From NCBI GenBank assembly GCA_943736015.1, contig OX031065.1, positions 43,882,992 through 43,946,991 of the forward strand: a stretch of 64,000 nucleotides of DNA. The letters run 5' to 3'. The number at the start of each line of letters is the position of its first letter. Within the stretch, counting starts at the first letter, position 1. This DNA comes from Tridacna crocea. Taxonomy: Eukaryota > Mollusca > Bivalvia > Cardiida > Cardiidae. Both the position numbers and the translations under genes were made by a program. Positions 33,417 through 44,559 of the stretch are shown here, piece by piece. Below the pieces are notes generated by a model. The model did not search any database and was not told where the DNA came from. It saw only the letters and a program-made list of their open reading frames with translations.

Positions 33417-34239
33417 ATGTGCTGATGCTTATGTTGTTTTTTTTTCATATATAAAACATATTTTTATAATGATGGATAAATATTTTTAAAGTATCCAAAA
33501 TGCTTTTTTTTTTTCATTAATATTAACTTTATCTTCCTTAAAAAAAAAATAGAAAGAAAAACGTGATTTTATCACTAAGCATTTGATTCACTTCGCTATG
33601 TTTATTGTTAAATAAGTTTCATCATTGGTTTTAATCATGTAAGGCAAATTTAAAATAAAGCAAGAGTTATAAATCGTCTTGATGACGAATACGTAATTTC
33701 TATTAATTTTTACATAAATTGAAGTTAGAAATACTATAATCAAAGGACTGAAGGTCCTGAAAGTCGCACTAATGGTGAAACCTTGATATTTTGGGACTGA
33801 TAGATGGCCATCACCCTTTTACAGGACAATCTTGCTTTTACCTAATTCAAACAGCTTTGGAAAACAGAGCTGAAAGAAAGAAAAACTCATTTTTTTTTTA
33901 CTCAAGGTTTTCTTCCAATTAGACTCAAATTTAATGGTTTACCATAAGTCAAATTTGATTAGTTTCAGCAATTCTTTGATTTTGACTAGTCTGCAATTTT
34001 GTTGAGCAAATGCAGTTACTTGTAATAGGCAGCTTCCCACCAAGTTAGATCTTTTCATTTTTCTTTTTCTTTAATATATCCATGTTGGCATATAGCCTGA
34101 CATAATATACCCAAAACAATATTAAATGTATGTCATTGGTCACCTCTTTTACTTGGAACTTACTGAAACAGTGCCACTGCATACCGATGCTAGCACTTGA
34201 CAATTTTTGAAAAGGGACACATAAGGGACATCTCTGTGA

Positions 34240-35197
34240 AATAATTTCAAAATCTGACCAACCATTTCAGTGAAGAAGAATTTTCAAGAATTTCTTAATG
34301 TCCGAATAGTGCAAGTGGACCCCATTTACCAGAGCCATGTTTCTTGATGGATCAGAATTTCGCAAACATTTTTGAAAATGGTCACCAAAGGAACATTGCT
34401 TTGAAATTATTTTAAAATCTGATCATGGGTTTCAGAGAAGGTGAATTTTCAAGAAATTCTTCATTTCCATATACATGTAGTGCAAGTAGCCCCAATTCAC
34501 CTGAGCCATGTTTCTTGGCAAATCAAAATTTCGCGAACAAGTTTTTAAAAGGGTCACCCAAGGAACATCTCTGTGAACTTTTTTCAATATCTGATCAGCC
34601 GTTTCAGAGAAGTAAGAATTTTCAAAAAATTTCTGCATGTCCATATAAGTACAAGTAGCCCCCATTCACCAGAGCCATGTTTCTTGACGGATTGAAATTT
34701 CGCAAACAAATTTTGAAAAGGGTCACCCATAGAACATCCCTGAGAAATTATTTCAAAATCTGACCAGCGGTTTCTGAGAAGAATTTTTTAGAATTTCTTT
34801 ATTCCTGTATAGTGCAAATAGCCCCCATTCACCAGAGTCATGTTTCTTGACTGATCAAAATTTCACGAAAAAGTTTTGGAAAGGGTCACTTAAGGAACAT
34901 CTCTGTGAAATTATTTTAAAATCTGGCCAGCTGTTTCAGAGAAGAAGATTTTTAAAGAATTTCTTAGAAAACTGTTTGGTTGCCATGGCAACTAAAACTT
35001 TTGACGTAATCAAATTCTGTGAACAATTTTCAAAGAGGACGTCCCAAGGAACATTCCAGCCAAGTTTGGTCCATATTGGCCCAGCGGTTTTGGAGGAGTT
35101 GATGTTTAAAGAATTGTTGATGACGCATGACAGATGACAGATACCAGGTGATCCTAAAAGCTTCCCTTGAGCATGTTGTGCTCAGGTTAGCTGAAAA
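34240..35197 (+). mobile_element. HINE-like family E copy 2
   Basis: Same units and end as copy 1 (GTTAGCTGAAAA), uninterrupted. Confidence 0.8.
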
Positions 35198-35315
35198 AAC
35201 AGTCCTAAGGTTTTTCATCTCAACCAAACTGACTCTCAAATTATAAAAAATATTTGTAAAGTAATTAATAACCATGCAATCTACAACAGGTTAAAGACCA
35301 TTGTGAATAATTAGT

Positions 35316-35535
35316 TTAACTCATTACCAGACCAGCCCAATTTTAGGCTTGTCCAAATTGAAAGCATTTGCAGACGACAAAATAAAAGTGACAGAAAATT
35401 TGAAATTTGGTTTGTGAAGGTTAGAAAAAATTGTGGGAAAAGGAGAAAATGCATTTTTTTCCTTTTCCCACAATGTGTTCTAAAGGCTTCTTTCTCAGGG
35501 TAGTCGAAAGTAGGGATTGTGTGGTAATGGGTTAA
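35316..35535. mobile_element. TTAA hairpin MITE type a, inside duplication copy 2
   Basis: Copy of 32867-33087 with the same shortened palindrome. Confidence 0.9.
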
Positions 35536-35957
35536 TCACCACATTAAATTTGTTACAATCTTTTTGAGTGTTGAAATTGTATCTTTGCTATTCAAACAAT
35601 GTAATTAATGTATCACATTTCTCTGTTATATCATTTCTTTAAATGTGCTGATGGTTATGTTTTTTTTTCATATATAAAACATATTTTTATAATGATGGAT
35701 AAATATTTTTAAAGTATCCAATATGTTTTTTTTTCATTAATAGTAACTTTATCTTCCTTAAAAAAAAATTAGCAAGAAAAACGTGATTTTATCACTAAGC
35801 ATTTAATTGACTTCGCTATATTTATTGTTAACTAAGTTTCATCATTGGTTTTAATCATGTAAGGCAAATTCAAAATAAAGCAAGAGTTATAAATCGTCAT
35901 GATGACGAATAGGTAATTTCTATTAATTTTTACACAAATTGAAGTTAAAAATACTAT

Positions 35958-37195
35958 AAAAATCATGTGTTCATTTTGACTACACATTGGGTACGTTTTG
36001 ACTCCACTTGGATAGGTCTAGACTTCATTTGGGTAAGTTTTGACTCCATTCAGGTACGTTTTGACTCCACCCGGGTACGTTTTGACTTGGGTACGTTTTG
36101 GTTTGAGTACGTTTTGACTGTAAACCCCTCAACGTACGGTCGTAATTGCTGTATTTTACCTTGCGTTTCATATTTCATGTTGTATTTACTGTATACGGAG
36201 GGGATGAAATATCCTCGTCGCCACTCTTTTGGGGTCCGAACAAAAGTAGTAATCAACATTTTAACTTTAATGGACTGGTGTTAATCGTTATGTGCGTTTG
36301 TTTTCTATCCCGTCCGCCATTTGCATTTTCTTAAAGTACAATGTTGTACTTCAAACTTAAGCTGATCAAAGACCTAAAATACTAGAATTGATAGCAAAAG
36401 TTCATGTCTGATTTCCATAAAATCGTGTATGTAAGCGTTTCGCATGCAGTTTTATATGTTACAAAAGTTTTTTGATGTGTAACGGAATAGTTTTTGAGTG
36501 CTCTGTTTTGGGGTATTTTTCGAGTGGTTTGGGGTGTTTCATCCGAGACGTACGTTACACACTAGATCAAAGCTCCGGAACGAAACAAATTTTCAAATTT
36601 AGAGCCAGTTTTACGATATTTAACCCTGAATTCATGGTTTGCATGGTTTAAAAGAGTTGATTTCAAATGACATCACTCGAGTCCGAAATTCTACCCTTAT
36701 AAGCGAAGCTTTACAGGTCTCGATAATACATGAATATTTACAGTAAGGTGCTCTCGATAAGCCATATTAATCCGCGATCCCTTTTAAACTCACATTAAGC
36801 ACTGATGTGGGGATATCTTAGCTGAATTATGTTTTATTTACCCATCTAAACAAAGATGGATGTTAAATTTTCACATGATATAAAAAATAACCGCCTTTTT
36901 TTTAATTTAAAATTTGAGTCACGTTCTCCTTTTTCTAGCGTAGGTATATGAGTTATATGAGTTACCGGGTCCAGTCCCATCATAAAGAACAAATTCCAGA
37001 CATACCAAAGAAAAAGTAGTTCTACAGCGATCGGATGAAAAGCAGAGTAACTGCACCTCGTTTATGAAGTATATACGACGTTCTTGATCCAATTTTTAGC
37101 ATGATTCTTCAACCCACTATAGACACCCCCCCAACCCACCCTGAGCTCCTCGAGCTCATCGCAAAAAGTCGAACGTTTTGACAAACGTGCGACTT
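35958..37195. repeat. Tandem duplication 2, copy 1 (GTACGTTTTGAC array at its start)
   Basis: Begins AAAAATCATGTGTTCATTTT, has a run of GGTACGTTTTGACT-type units at 35988-36120, and ends GTCGAACGTTTTGACAAACG, TGCGACTT. The next copy follows at once. Confidence 0.9.
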
Positions 37196-38414
37196 AAAAA
37201 TCATGTGTTCATTTTGACTACACATTGGGTACGTTTTGACTCCACTTGGGTAGGTTTAGACTTCATTTGGGTAAGTTTTGACTCCATTCGGGTACGTTTT
37301 GACTTGGGTACGTTTTGGTTTGAGTACGTTTTGACTGTAAACCCCCTCAACAGTGCAACTGTCAATGTACGGTCTTAATTGCTGTACTTTACCTTGCGTT
37401 TCATATTTCATGTTGTATTTACTGTATACGGAGGGGATGAAATATCCTTGTCGCCACTCTTTTGGGGTCCGAACAAATGCAGTAATCAACATTTTAACTT
37501 TACTGGTGTTAATCGTTATACATGTGCGTTTGTTTTCTATCCCGTCCGCCATTTGCATTTTCTTAATCAAAGTACAATTTTGTACTTCAAACTTAAGCTG
37601 ATCAAAGACCTAAAATACTAGAATTGATAGCAAAAGTTCATGTCTGATTTCCATAAAATCGTGTATGTAAGCGTTTCGCATGCAGTTTTATGTGTTACAA
37701 AAGTTTTTTGATGTGTAATGGAATAGTTTTTGGGTGTTTTGGGGTATTCGAGTGGTTTGGGGTGTTTCATCCGAGACGTGCGTTACAAACTAGGTCAAAG
37801 CTGCGGAACGAAACAAATTTTCAAATTTAGAGCGATATTTAACCCTGAATTCATGGTTTGCATGGTTTAAAAGAGTTGATTTCAAATGACATCACTCGAG
37901 TCCGAAATTCCACCCTTATAAGCGAAGCTCTACCGGTCTCGATAATACATGAATATTTACAGTAAGGTGCTCTCGATAAGCCATATTAATCCGCGATCCC
38001 TTTAAAACTCACATTAAGCATTGATGGGGGATATCTTAGCTGAATTGTGTTTTCTTTACCCATCTAAACAAAGATAGATGTTAAATTTTCACATGATATA
38101 CAAAATAACCGCATTTTTTTTTAATTTAAAATTTGAGTCACGTTCTCCTTTTTCTAGCGTAGGTATATGAGTTATATGAGTTACCGGGTCCAGTCCCATC
38201 ATAAAGAACAAATTCCAGACATACCAAAGAAAAAGTAGTTCTACAGCGATTGGGTTAAAAGCAGAGTAACTGCACCTCGTTTATGAAGTATATACGACGT
38301 TTTTGATCCAATTTTTTGCATGATTCTTCAACCCACTATAGACACCCCCCAACCCACCCTGAGCTCCTCGAGCTCATCGCAAAAAGTCGAACGTTTTGAC
38401 AAACGTGCGACTTA
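37196..38414. repeat. Tandem duplication 2, copy 2
   Basis: Same start and end as 35958-37195, about 20 bp shorter, with one or two array units fewer. Confidence 0.9.
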
Positions 38415-38518
38415 ATAAAAGTTAATTCAAGCACCAACTGACAGAGGCACACAAGAACGCACATACAACAGACACCATGCCATGACATAAGCTAACATGC
38501 CTTCGACCAGTGCAGCTA
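38415..38518 (+). mobile_element. HINE-like family C, 3' end only
   Basis: CCATGACATAAGCTAACATG, CCTTCGACCAGTGCAGCTAA with an upstream ACACAAGAACGCAC tract. Confidence 0.7.
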
Positions 38519-38601
38519 AAAAATCATGTTGCCTCTTTATTATCATAATCAGTCTTAAGGTGACTGGCAAAAGTATTCCGTCAGGGTTCTGTCAATTTTC
38601 T

Positions 38602-38830
38602 TTAACCCATTATCACACAATCCCTACTTTTGACGCCCCTGAGAAAGAAGCCTTTAGAAAACATTGTGGGAAAAGGAGAAAATGCTGGTAACCAGCATTT
38701 TCTCCTTTTCCCACAATGTTTTCTACCCTTCACAAAACAAATTTCTAATTTTCAGTCACTTTTATTTTGTCGTCTGCAAATGCTTTGAATTTGGACCAGT
38801 CTAAAATATTGTCGTTTGGTAATGGGTTAA
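38602..38830. mobile_element. TTAA hairpin MITE type a
   Basis: TTAACCCATTATCACACAAT to GTTTGGTAATGGGTTAA, perfect palindrome. Confidence 0.92.
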
Positions 38831-38927
38831 GCTTTTTAATTTGCTAATTTTGGCTTAATATGCTGTTTTCAATCATAGATAAAAATCATGATAACTGCTT
38901 CATTTGCTATGTGCAGCTGTCTTGGAA

Positions 38928-39160
38928 TTAACATTTCACTCTACCAAACAACAAAATGTTTAACTCTACAAAATTGGAAGCATTTGCAGACCACGAAATA
39001 AGCATTTCTCAAAACTGGAATTTGTTTTTGTAGGAGTAAAAAACATGATGGGAAAAGGAGAAAAGGCTGGTCACCAGCATTTTGTCCTTTTTCTACAATG
39101 TTTCCAAAAGTCTTTTTGCTTTTGATCCCTAGGATTTGGCACTGTTTGGTAAGGGGTTAA
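38928..39160. mobile_element. TTAA hairpin MITE type a
   Basis: TTAACATTTCACTCTACC to TTTGGTAAGGGGTTAA. The palindrome centre is GGTCACC. Confidence 0.8.
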
Positions 39161-39216
39161 TAGTAGCTGGAGATGAATACATTCATGTCACAAGTTCCAA
39201 ACTTGCAAGATCCACT

Positions 39217-39400
39217 ATTAACTCCATGCTTTTATGACTATGTAAAAACAATAAAAGGTTTTGTAAACAATGCGGAAAAAGGAGAAAATACTGGCTAACA
39301 AAATTTTCTCCATATCCCACACAATTCTTTACCATTCTGTCACATTTGTCCTCTGCAAGTGCTTCCTATTTCAAGTAGTATAAAATTCTGCTTGAGTTAA
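39217..39400. mobile_element. Eroded TTAA hairpin MITE, chained
   Basis: Left ATTAACTCCATGCTTTTATG, right TTCTGCTTGAGTTAA. Shares TTAA 39397-39400 with the next copy. Confidence 0.7.
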
Positions 39401-39625
39401 CCCATTACCACACAATCCCTACTTTTGACGCCCCTAAGAAAGAAGCCTTTTGAAAACACTGTAGGAAAAGGAGAAAATGCTGGTAACCAGCATTTTCTCC
39501 TTTTCCCACAGTGTTTTCTACCCTCCCCAGAGCAAATTTCAATTTTTCAGTCACCTTTATTTTGTCGTCTGCAAATGCTTTCAATTTGAACCAGTCTAAA
39601 ATTTTGTCGTGTGGTAAAGAGTTAA
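39397..39625. mobile_element. TTAA hairpin MITE type a, chained
   Basis: TTAACCCATTACCACACAAT to GTGTGGTAAAGAGTTAA, perfect palindrome. Confidence 0.92.
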
Positions 39626-40292
39626 ACTAAATGGTTGGTTAACTTTCATATTTCGCCATTTGCAAATGGAAAAATGTAATTGAGATAGTTCTCTGGCAAT
39701 TCTAATACAAAAGTTGAAGTTTTTCACTCCAGTGAGTAGCAGATAAATAAAACATTCCAAGTTTTGACAAATTAGAAGTAATGACATCCATCCTTTGCTG
39801 ATGTATTTCGATGTGAACAAGCAATGTCGCCAAAATGATCCCCCCCCCGGACAAATTTACTTGACCGCCTAACTTAAAATTTACTGACAATTTCATTATT
39901 TGACCTTTCACTGTGACCTTGACCTAACTATACTAATGATTGAAATGGCACTTTTACTGATAAAGGATATTTTTAAATCCATCAATAAAATGTAGAACTT
40001 GTAGCTTGGACAAGCTTTGTGTATAACAACAGGGGAGTGAGACAGCGGCTATTATTGGCCATTCATGGACAACACAGACTGCATAAGCTACATGGGTCAA
40101 ATACTTTTTGCTGCTGGTCAATTTTCTGCATGTCACTGACTCATTCTACCTCTAGATTCAGTCACTTGCTAGCTAACAAAAGAAAAGGCCATATTGATCA
40201 AGTATCCTTAATGTCAAATACTAAATACTTGGGAAACAGAGAGCTGGCTCTGAAATTTTGAATAACAAGAGACAGTCTGAACTGATAAGTTG
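39626..40292. other. Unassigned intron sequence
   Basis: No exon of the A2M-like gene fits here and no repeat family is recognised. Confidence 0.4.
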
Positions 40293-40293
40293 G

Positions 40294-40344
<51 letters not shown>
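40293..40344. repeat. (ATTG)n microsatellite
   Basis: About 13 perfect TGAT/ATTG tetranucleotide units. Confidence 0.97.
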
Positions 40345-40345
<1 letters not shown>

Positions 40346-40357
40346 CTGCTTGGTGTT

Positions 40358-40577
40358 CAACTCTTTACCACACAATCCCGACTTTTAACAACCATGAAAA
40401 AGAAACCTTTTGAAAACATTGTAGGAAAAGGAGAAAACGCTGGTAACCAGCATTTTCTCCTTTTTCCGCAATGTTTTCTATCCAGCTGGAAACAAATTTC
40501 TTTTTTTGACTAACATTTAATTTTTTGTCTGCAAGTGCTTTCAATTTGGACCAGTCTAAAATTTTGTTGTTCGTTTA
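40358..40577. mobile_element. TTAA hairpin MITE type a
   Basis: Left CAACTCTTTACCACACAATC, right GTTGTTCGTTTAA (end decayed), palindrome GAAAACGCTGGTAACCAGC. Confidence 0.8.
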
Positions 40578-40857
40578 AGCTACCTCCAATGTAATTTCAT
40601 TTTATTGGCAGTGGCCAATGTAGTTATCCATACTTTTCAGGCGTTTTCTTTATCAGTGCAAGTATTCTTCCCAAGCCAGTCCTGCTGCTTTCCTACATCA
40701 ACATCATAGAAACAATAATCAGCAGAGAGACAGGAATGAATTCATTGCTATAAATACAATCAATTGCCGGAAAGTAGCTGCCCAAGCTTTGGATTCAATC
40801 CAACAACTGGCCGTTCTCAAGTCCTGTGAGCTACAACTTGTGCAACCTGGCCTTTGT
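40578..40857. other. Unassigned intron sequence
   Basis: No repeat or exon recognised. Confidence 0.4.
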
Positions 40858-41095
40858 TTAATCCTTTGCGAGACAACGAAATTTTAGCCTTGCCCAAATT
40901 GAAAGCATTTGCAAATGACAATTTCAATGTGGCTCAAATGGTGCAAATTTTCTGAGAGGGTAGAAAACATTGTGGTAAAAGGAGAAAATGCTGGTTACAT
41001 GCTGGTTACCAACATTTTCTTCTTTTCCCACAATGTTTCCAAAAGGCTTCTTTTCCAGGAGTGACAAAAGTTGACATTGTGTGGTAAAGGGTTAA
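40858..41095. mobile_element. TTAA hairpin MITE type a with slipped centre
   Basis: TTAATCCTTTGCGAGACAAC to GTGTGGTAAAGGGTTAA. The hairpin tip is duplicated (ATGCTGGTTACATGCTGGTT). Confidence 0.88.
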
Positions 41096-41556
41096 AATCA
41101 ATATTGAACTGTTGATAACTGTGGCCCTCTATCCTACCAAGTAAGTCTGTTTTCACCAACCATTCTTAAAAACATTCTTTGTCTAATTTCTCAACATTTT
41201 CTAGATTTTGAAAGTAAAACAACTTGTGATTGGCTAAACCAAATGATTAGGCCAATCAGAAGTTGTGTTTCTTTCAACTTTAGAAAACTCTCACTTAGAA
41301 TATTCTTCAGAATGGTTGATGGATAAGAATCCTACAGATGACTAACCCCAGGTTTTAAAAGAAGAATAATATAATGGAATCTTCTGTAAATACAGCTTCA
41401 GATCCTAATTGGATAGCCAACTCACAAATCAGATATCATCAAGAACAAGAATGATTCCTAAAATGCTGTCCATGATTAAAACTGACTATTTACAACAAGC
41501 AGCCAGTCTCCTGTAATTGGACACCCATTCGACACTCCTAGTGTCCTTCAGGGAAT
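41096..41556. other. Unassigned intron sequence
   Basis: Contains an imperfect inverted pair around 41145-41330 (CACCAACCATTCTTAAAAACA and AGAATGGTTGATGG) that may be a decayed foldback element. Confidence 0.45.
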
Positions 41557-41784
41557 TTAACTCTTTCCCAAACAAACCCTGGTTTTTACGTGTCTGCAGT
41601 ACAAGTCTTTTGAAAACACTGTGGGAAAAGGAGAAATTGCTTGTAACGAGCAATTTCTCCTTTTCCCACAGTATTTTCTACCCTTAAGGAGAACTTTCTA
41701 CCATTTTCATCAAATCTAAAATTGTTGTCTGCAAACTCGTTCAGTTTAGAGAAGTCCAAAATTTATCGTTTGGGAAAGGGTTAA
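41557..41784. mobile_element. TTAA hairpin MITE type b, first of a chain of three
   Basis: TTAACTCTTTCCCAAACAAA to GTTTGGGAAAGGGTTAA. Arms GGAGAAATTGCTTGTAACG and GAGCAATTTCTCC. Confidence 0.9.
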
Positions 41785-41992
41785 CCCTTAGAGTGTGGAA
41801 TATTCCCATTGCATGTATTCTATCTTATAATAGGTTGCAAATAAAGGCAAATTCAATGGTTGCTCTTGTCTATAGTGTTTCAACTAGCAGGCCGTGTAGA
41901 TCAAAGATCACAACGTATGATTTGCCAGCCTGATCTTGATCTACACTGGCCCAATAATCAACAATAGAAGTAAAAGGTGCTGTTAGGGTTAA
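41781..41992. mobile_element. Second TTAA family (GATCAAGATC type), chained
   Basis: TTAACCCTTAGAGTGTGG to GCTGTTAGGGTTAA. Arms GTGTAGATCAAAGATC and GATCTTGATCTACAC. Shares a TTAA on both sides. Confidence 0.85.
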
Positions 41993-42054
41993 CCTTTCAC
42001 CAAACTTTCTGGTGTTTCTACAACTCGGGGGTGGGGGGAGAGAAAGGAAGGAAG

Positions 42055-42087
<33 letters not shown>

Positions 42088-42126
42088 ATATCTAGAAAAT
42101 ATTGGTAACAGCCATTTCTTCTGTTT
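41989..42126. repeat. MITE left arm with (GA)n run
   Basis: TTAACCTTTCACCAAAC then TTTCTACAACTCGGGGG and a 30-base GA run at 42056-42085. The rest of the MITE is not recognisable. Confidence 0.6.
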
Positions 42127-42352
42127 CCAATACATTATCTCATTATCACACGAGAAAACTTCTTTAGACAAATCCAAATTGAATGCATTTGCAGACGACA
42201 AAATAACTGTGACTGAAAATTTGAAATTTGCTTTGTGAAAGGAGGAAAACATTGTAGGAAAAGGAGAAAATTACCAGCATTTTCCCACAATGTTTTCTAC
42301 AGGCTTCTTTCTCAGGGTCGTCAAAAGTAGGAATTGTGTGGTAATAGGTTCG
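42127..42352. mobile_element. TTAA hairpin MITE type a, ends decayed
   Basis: Left ATCTCATTATCACACGAG, right GTGTGGTAATAGGTT. The palindrome is shortened to GAGAAAATTACCAGCATTTT. Confidence 0.75.
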
Positions 42353-42364
42353 GGTTATCTGTCC

Positions 42365-42545
42365 TTTAACTCTTTACCAAACGACAAAATTTTAGACTGG
42401 TCCAAAATGAAAGCACTAGTAGATGACAAAATAAACATAGCAAAAAAACTGAAATTTATTTTTTGAAAAGTGAAAAACATTGTGGGAAACGGAGAAAATG
42501 CTGGTTACCAGCATTTTCTCCTTTTCTCACAATGTTTTCAGCTCC
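42365..42545. mobile_element. TTAA hairpin MITE type a, right arm lost
   Basis: TTAACTCTTTACCAAACGAC through a perfect palindrome, then unrelated sequence after CACAATGTTTTCAGC. Confidence 0.8.
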
Positions 42546-43008
42546 TTGTCACAAAAACACAGAATGCAGTATGGTTTAATACAAAAGTAAAAGTTGAAAA
42601 AAGTTCAAGGGGAGATAATTCAATAACAAATCACTGCAGGACCATGAAAATTGCACATGCACAACTTCATATATATATTAGCATAACTCGGAGTATTGCT
42701 GCCGACAAATTTTTGTCTAAGGACAGATGAGTGGGTTGGCTGGCGGACAGACAGATGGACAGAAGGACGGACGGACAGCTATGACAATTCCAGTATACCC
42801 TCTGCAACGATATTGTGGGGGGGATTAATAATGACTTGTATGACATATATCACAAATTTTACTATCAGACAGACTTTTGTTAACTTTGCACATACAAAGT
42901 TCATCATTTCTTTAGCAAATCAAAGTAACAAAAATATGGGTCACCAAACTTGTTTCTGAGAAATTTATCGTTAAAAATAGGTAATATACAGTGCAGCTTT
43001 CATTGGAA
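42546..43008. other. Mostly unassigned; possible element 3' end with GGACGGACGG tract
   Basis: 42700-42800 has GGCGGACAGACAGATGG, GACGGACGGACAGC and then GACAATTCCAGTATACCC. A similar end (GATTCCAGTATACCC after a GACAGACAG tract) occurs at 24480-24552, suggesting one more element family. Confidence 0.45.
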
Positions 43009-44490
43009 TTAACCCATTACCACACAATCTCTACTTTTGACGCTCCTGAGAAAGAAGCCTTTAGAAAACATTGCAGGACAAGAGCTTCGCAAAGCAGGGG
43101 GTATACACCCGAAGGGGCTTGTCAGTGAAATGAGTTGAAATGACGGAAGAGCCATGAATGAAGAGTAGTTTAAATCTCCATGATATGTGAAAGATATTAA
43201 AGGGCAATAGCTAAAAAAAGAAGGGTGGCACAGTTACAAATTTTGTGAAATGTTGTTCTCCACAAGGTGTTCTATCAGTCTTGAAAGGTTCAAGATCATA
43301 GCTTTTATATTTTAGAAATTATGGCCCAGACGAAAATTCAAAGAGAAACTAACAAAGGGCAGTAACTAAAAAAGAAGGATGGCAGAGTTATGGTTCTTGT
43401 GCAGTGCACTTCTTCATAATGTGTTCTATTAGTCTTTGAAGTTTCAAGATGATAGGTTTTAAAGTTTGGGAGTTATGGCCTGGACAAAAATTCAAACTGA
43501 AAATTAACACAGGTCAATAACTCAAAAAATAAAGGTCGCAGATTTATGGTTTATGTGTACTGCAGTTCTCCATAATGGGTTCTATCAGTGTATGAAGTTG
43601 CAAGTTGTCAGCTTTTATAGTTTGGAAGTTATGGTCTGGACAAAAAATCAAACTGAAAATTAAGAAAGGGTTATAACTCCAAAAATAAAAGTGGCAGAGT
43701 TATGGTTCATGTGCGATGCACTTCTCCACAATGTGTTCTATCAGTGTATGAAGTTCCAAGTTAAAAGCTTTTATAGTTTAGAAGTTATGGCCTGGAAAAA
43801 AATTCAAACTGAAAATTAACAAAGGGCCGTAACTCAAAAAATAAAAGTGGCAGAGTTATGGTTCATGTGCACTGCACTTCTCCATAATGTGTTCTATCGG
43901 TGTATGAAGTTGCAAGTTATTAGCTTTTATAGTTTGGAAGTTATGGCCTGGACAAACATTCAAACTGAAAATTAACAAGGGCAATAACTCAAAAAATAAA
44001 AGTGGCAGAGTTATGTTTCTTGTACACTGCACTTCTCCATAATGTGTTCTATCAGTTTATGTAGTTTCAATTTGATACCTTTTATGGTATGGAAGTTATG
44101 GCCTGGACAAAAATTCAAAGTGAAAAGTTGGTTATTACAGAAATCAAGGGCAGATAATTTTGGAACGCAAACAGCGATCAAAGTTCTAAGACCCAGGTGC
44201 ACAACTAGACATCATGGAGATTCATTATGGCAAGTTTCAAATAATTCCGATGAAAACTGTAGGAGAAGTTGCACACACAAGAAATCGCTAACGTACAGAC
44301 AGACGGACGACCGGGGGTATAACATAATAAGACCCTTCGGGCGTATAAAAAGAGAAATCTACTTTTCTCACAATATTTTCTACCCTATCAGTCAGAAATT
44401 ATCATATTAACAAAATTTCATTTGTTGTCTGCAAGTGCTTTGATTTTGGTCCAGTCAAAAAAATTGACATAAATTTTGGTAAAGAGTTAA
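43009..44490. mobile_element. TTAA hairpin MITE type a split by a HINE-like element
   Basis: The left part TTAACCCATTACCACACAAT..AACATTGCAGG ends at 43077. The right part AGAGAAATCTACTTTTCTC..GGTAAAGAGTTAA starts at about 44350. Confidence 0.85.
43078..44349 (+). mobile_element. HINE-like family F copy 2, inserted in a MITE stem
   Basis: 5' ACAAGAGCTTCGCAAAGC with GGTATACACCCGAAGG. About six ~150-bp units (GGCCTGGACAAAAATTCAAA). 3' GGGTATAACATAATAAGACC, CTTCGGGCGTATAAAA. Here the 5' CCCGAAGG matches the 3' CCTTCGGG exactly. Confidence 0.88.
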
Positions 44491-44559
44491 TTCGTCTGAA
44501 AACAGATAAACATCACTATGGAAGTTAATTTTTTTTAAGGAAAAAATAGGATAAAACCT

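Larger units (their letters stand above)
30941..33738. repeat. Tandem segmental duplication 1, copy 1 (with two extra insertions)
   Basis: From ATCAAAGGACTGAAGGTCCT to GAAGTTAGAAATACTATA. Matches 33739-35957 almost base for base, except for a 360-bp and a ~224-bp TTAA insertion. The size difference (about 580 bp) equals the two insertions. Confidence 0.92.
33739..35957. repeat. Tandem segmental duplication 1, copy 2
   Basis: Begins ATCAAAGGACTGAAGGTCCT directly after copy 1. Carries empty TTAA sites at 34890 and 35639. Confidence 0.92.

Noticed and set aside
35967-36284. 105-aa frame rich in WVRFDST and FDSIQVRFDS repeats
   Set aside because: It is the translation of the GTACGTTTTGAC array. 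The paired duplication copy at 37178 breaks the frame differently.
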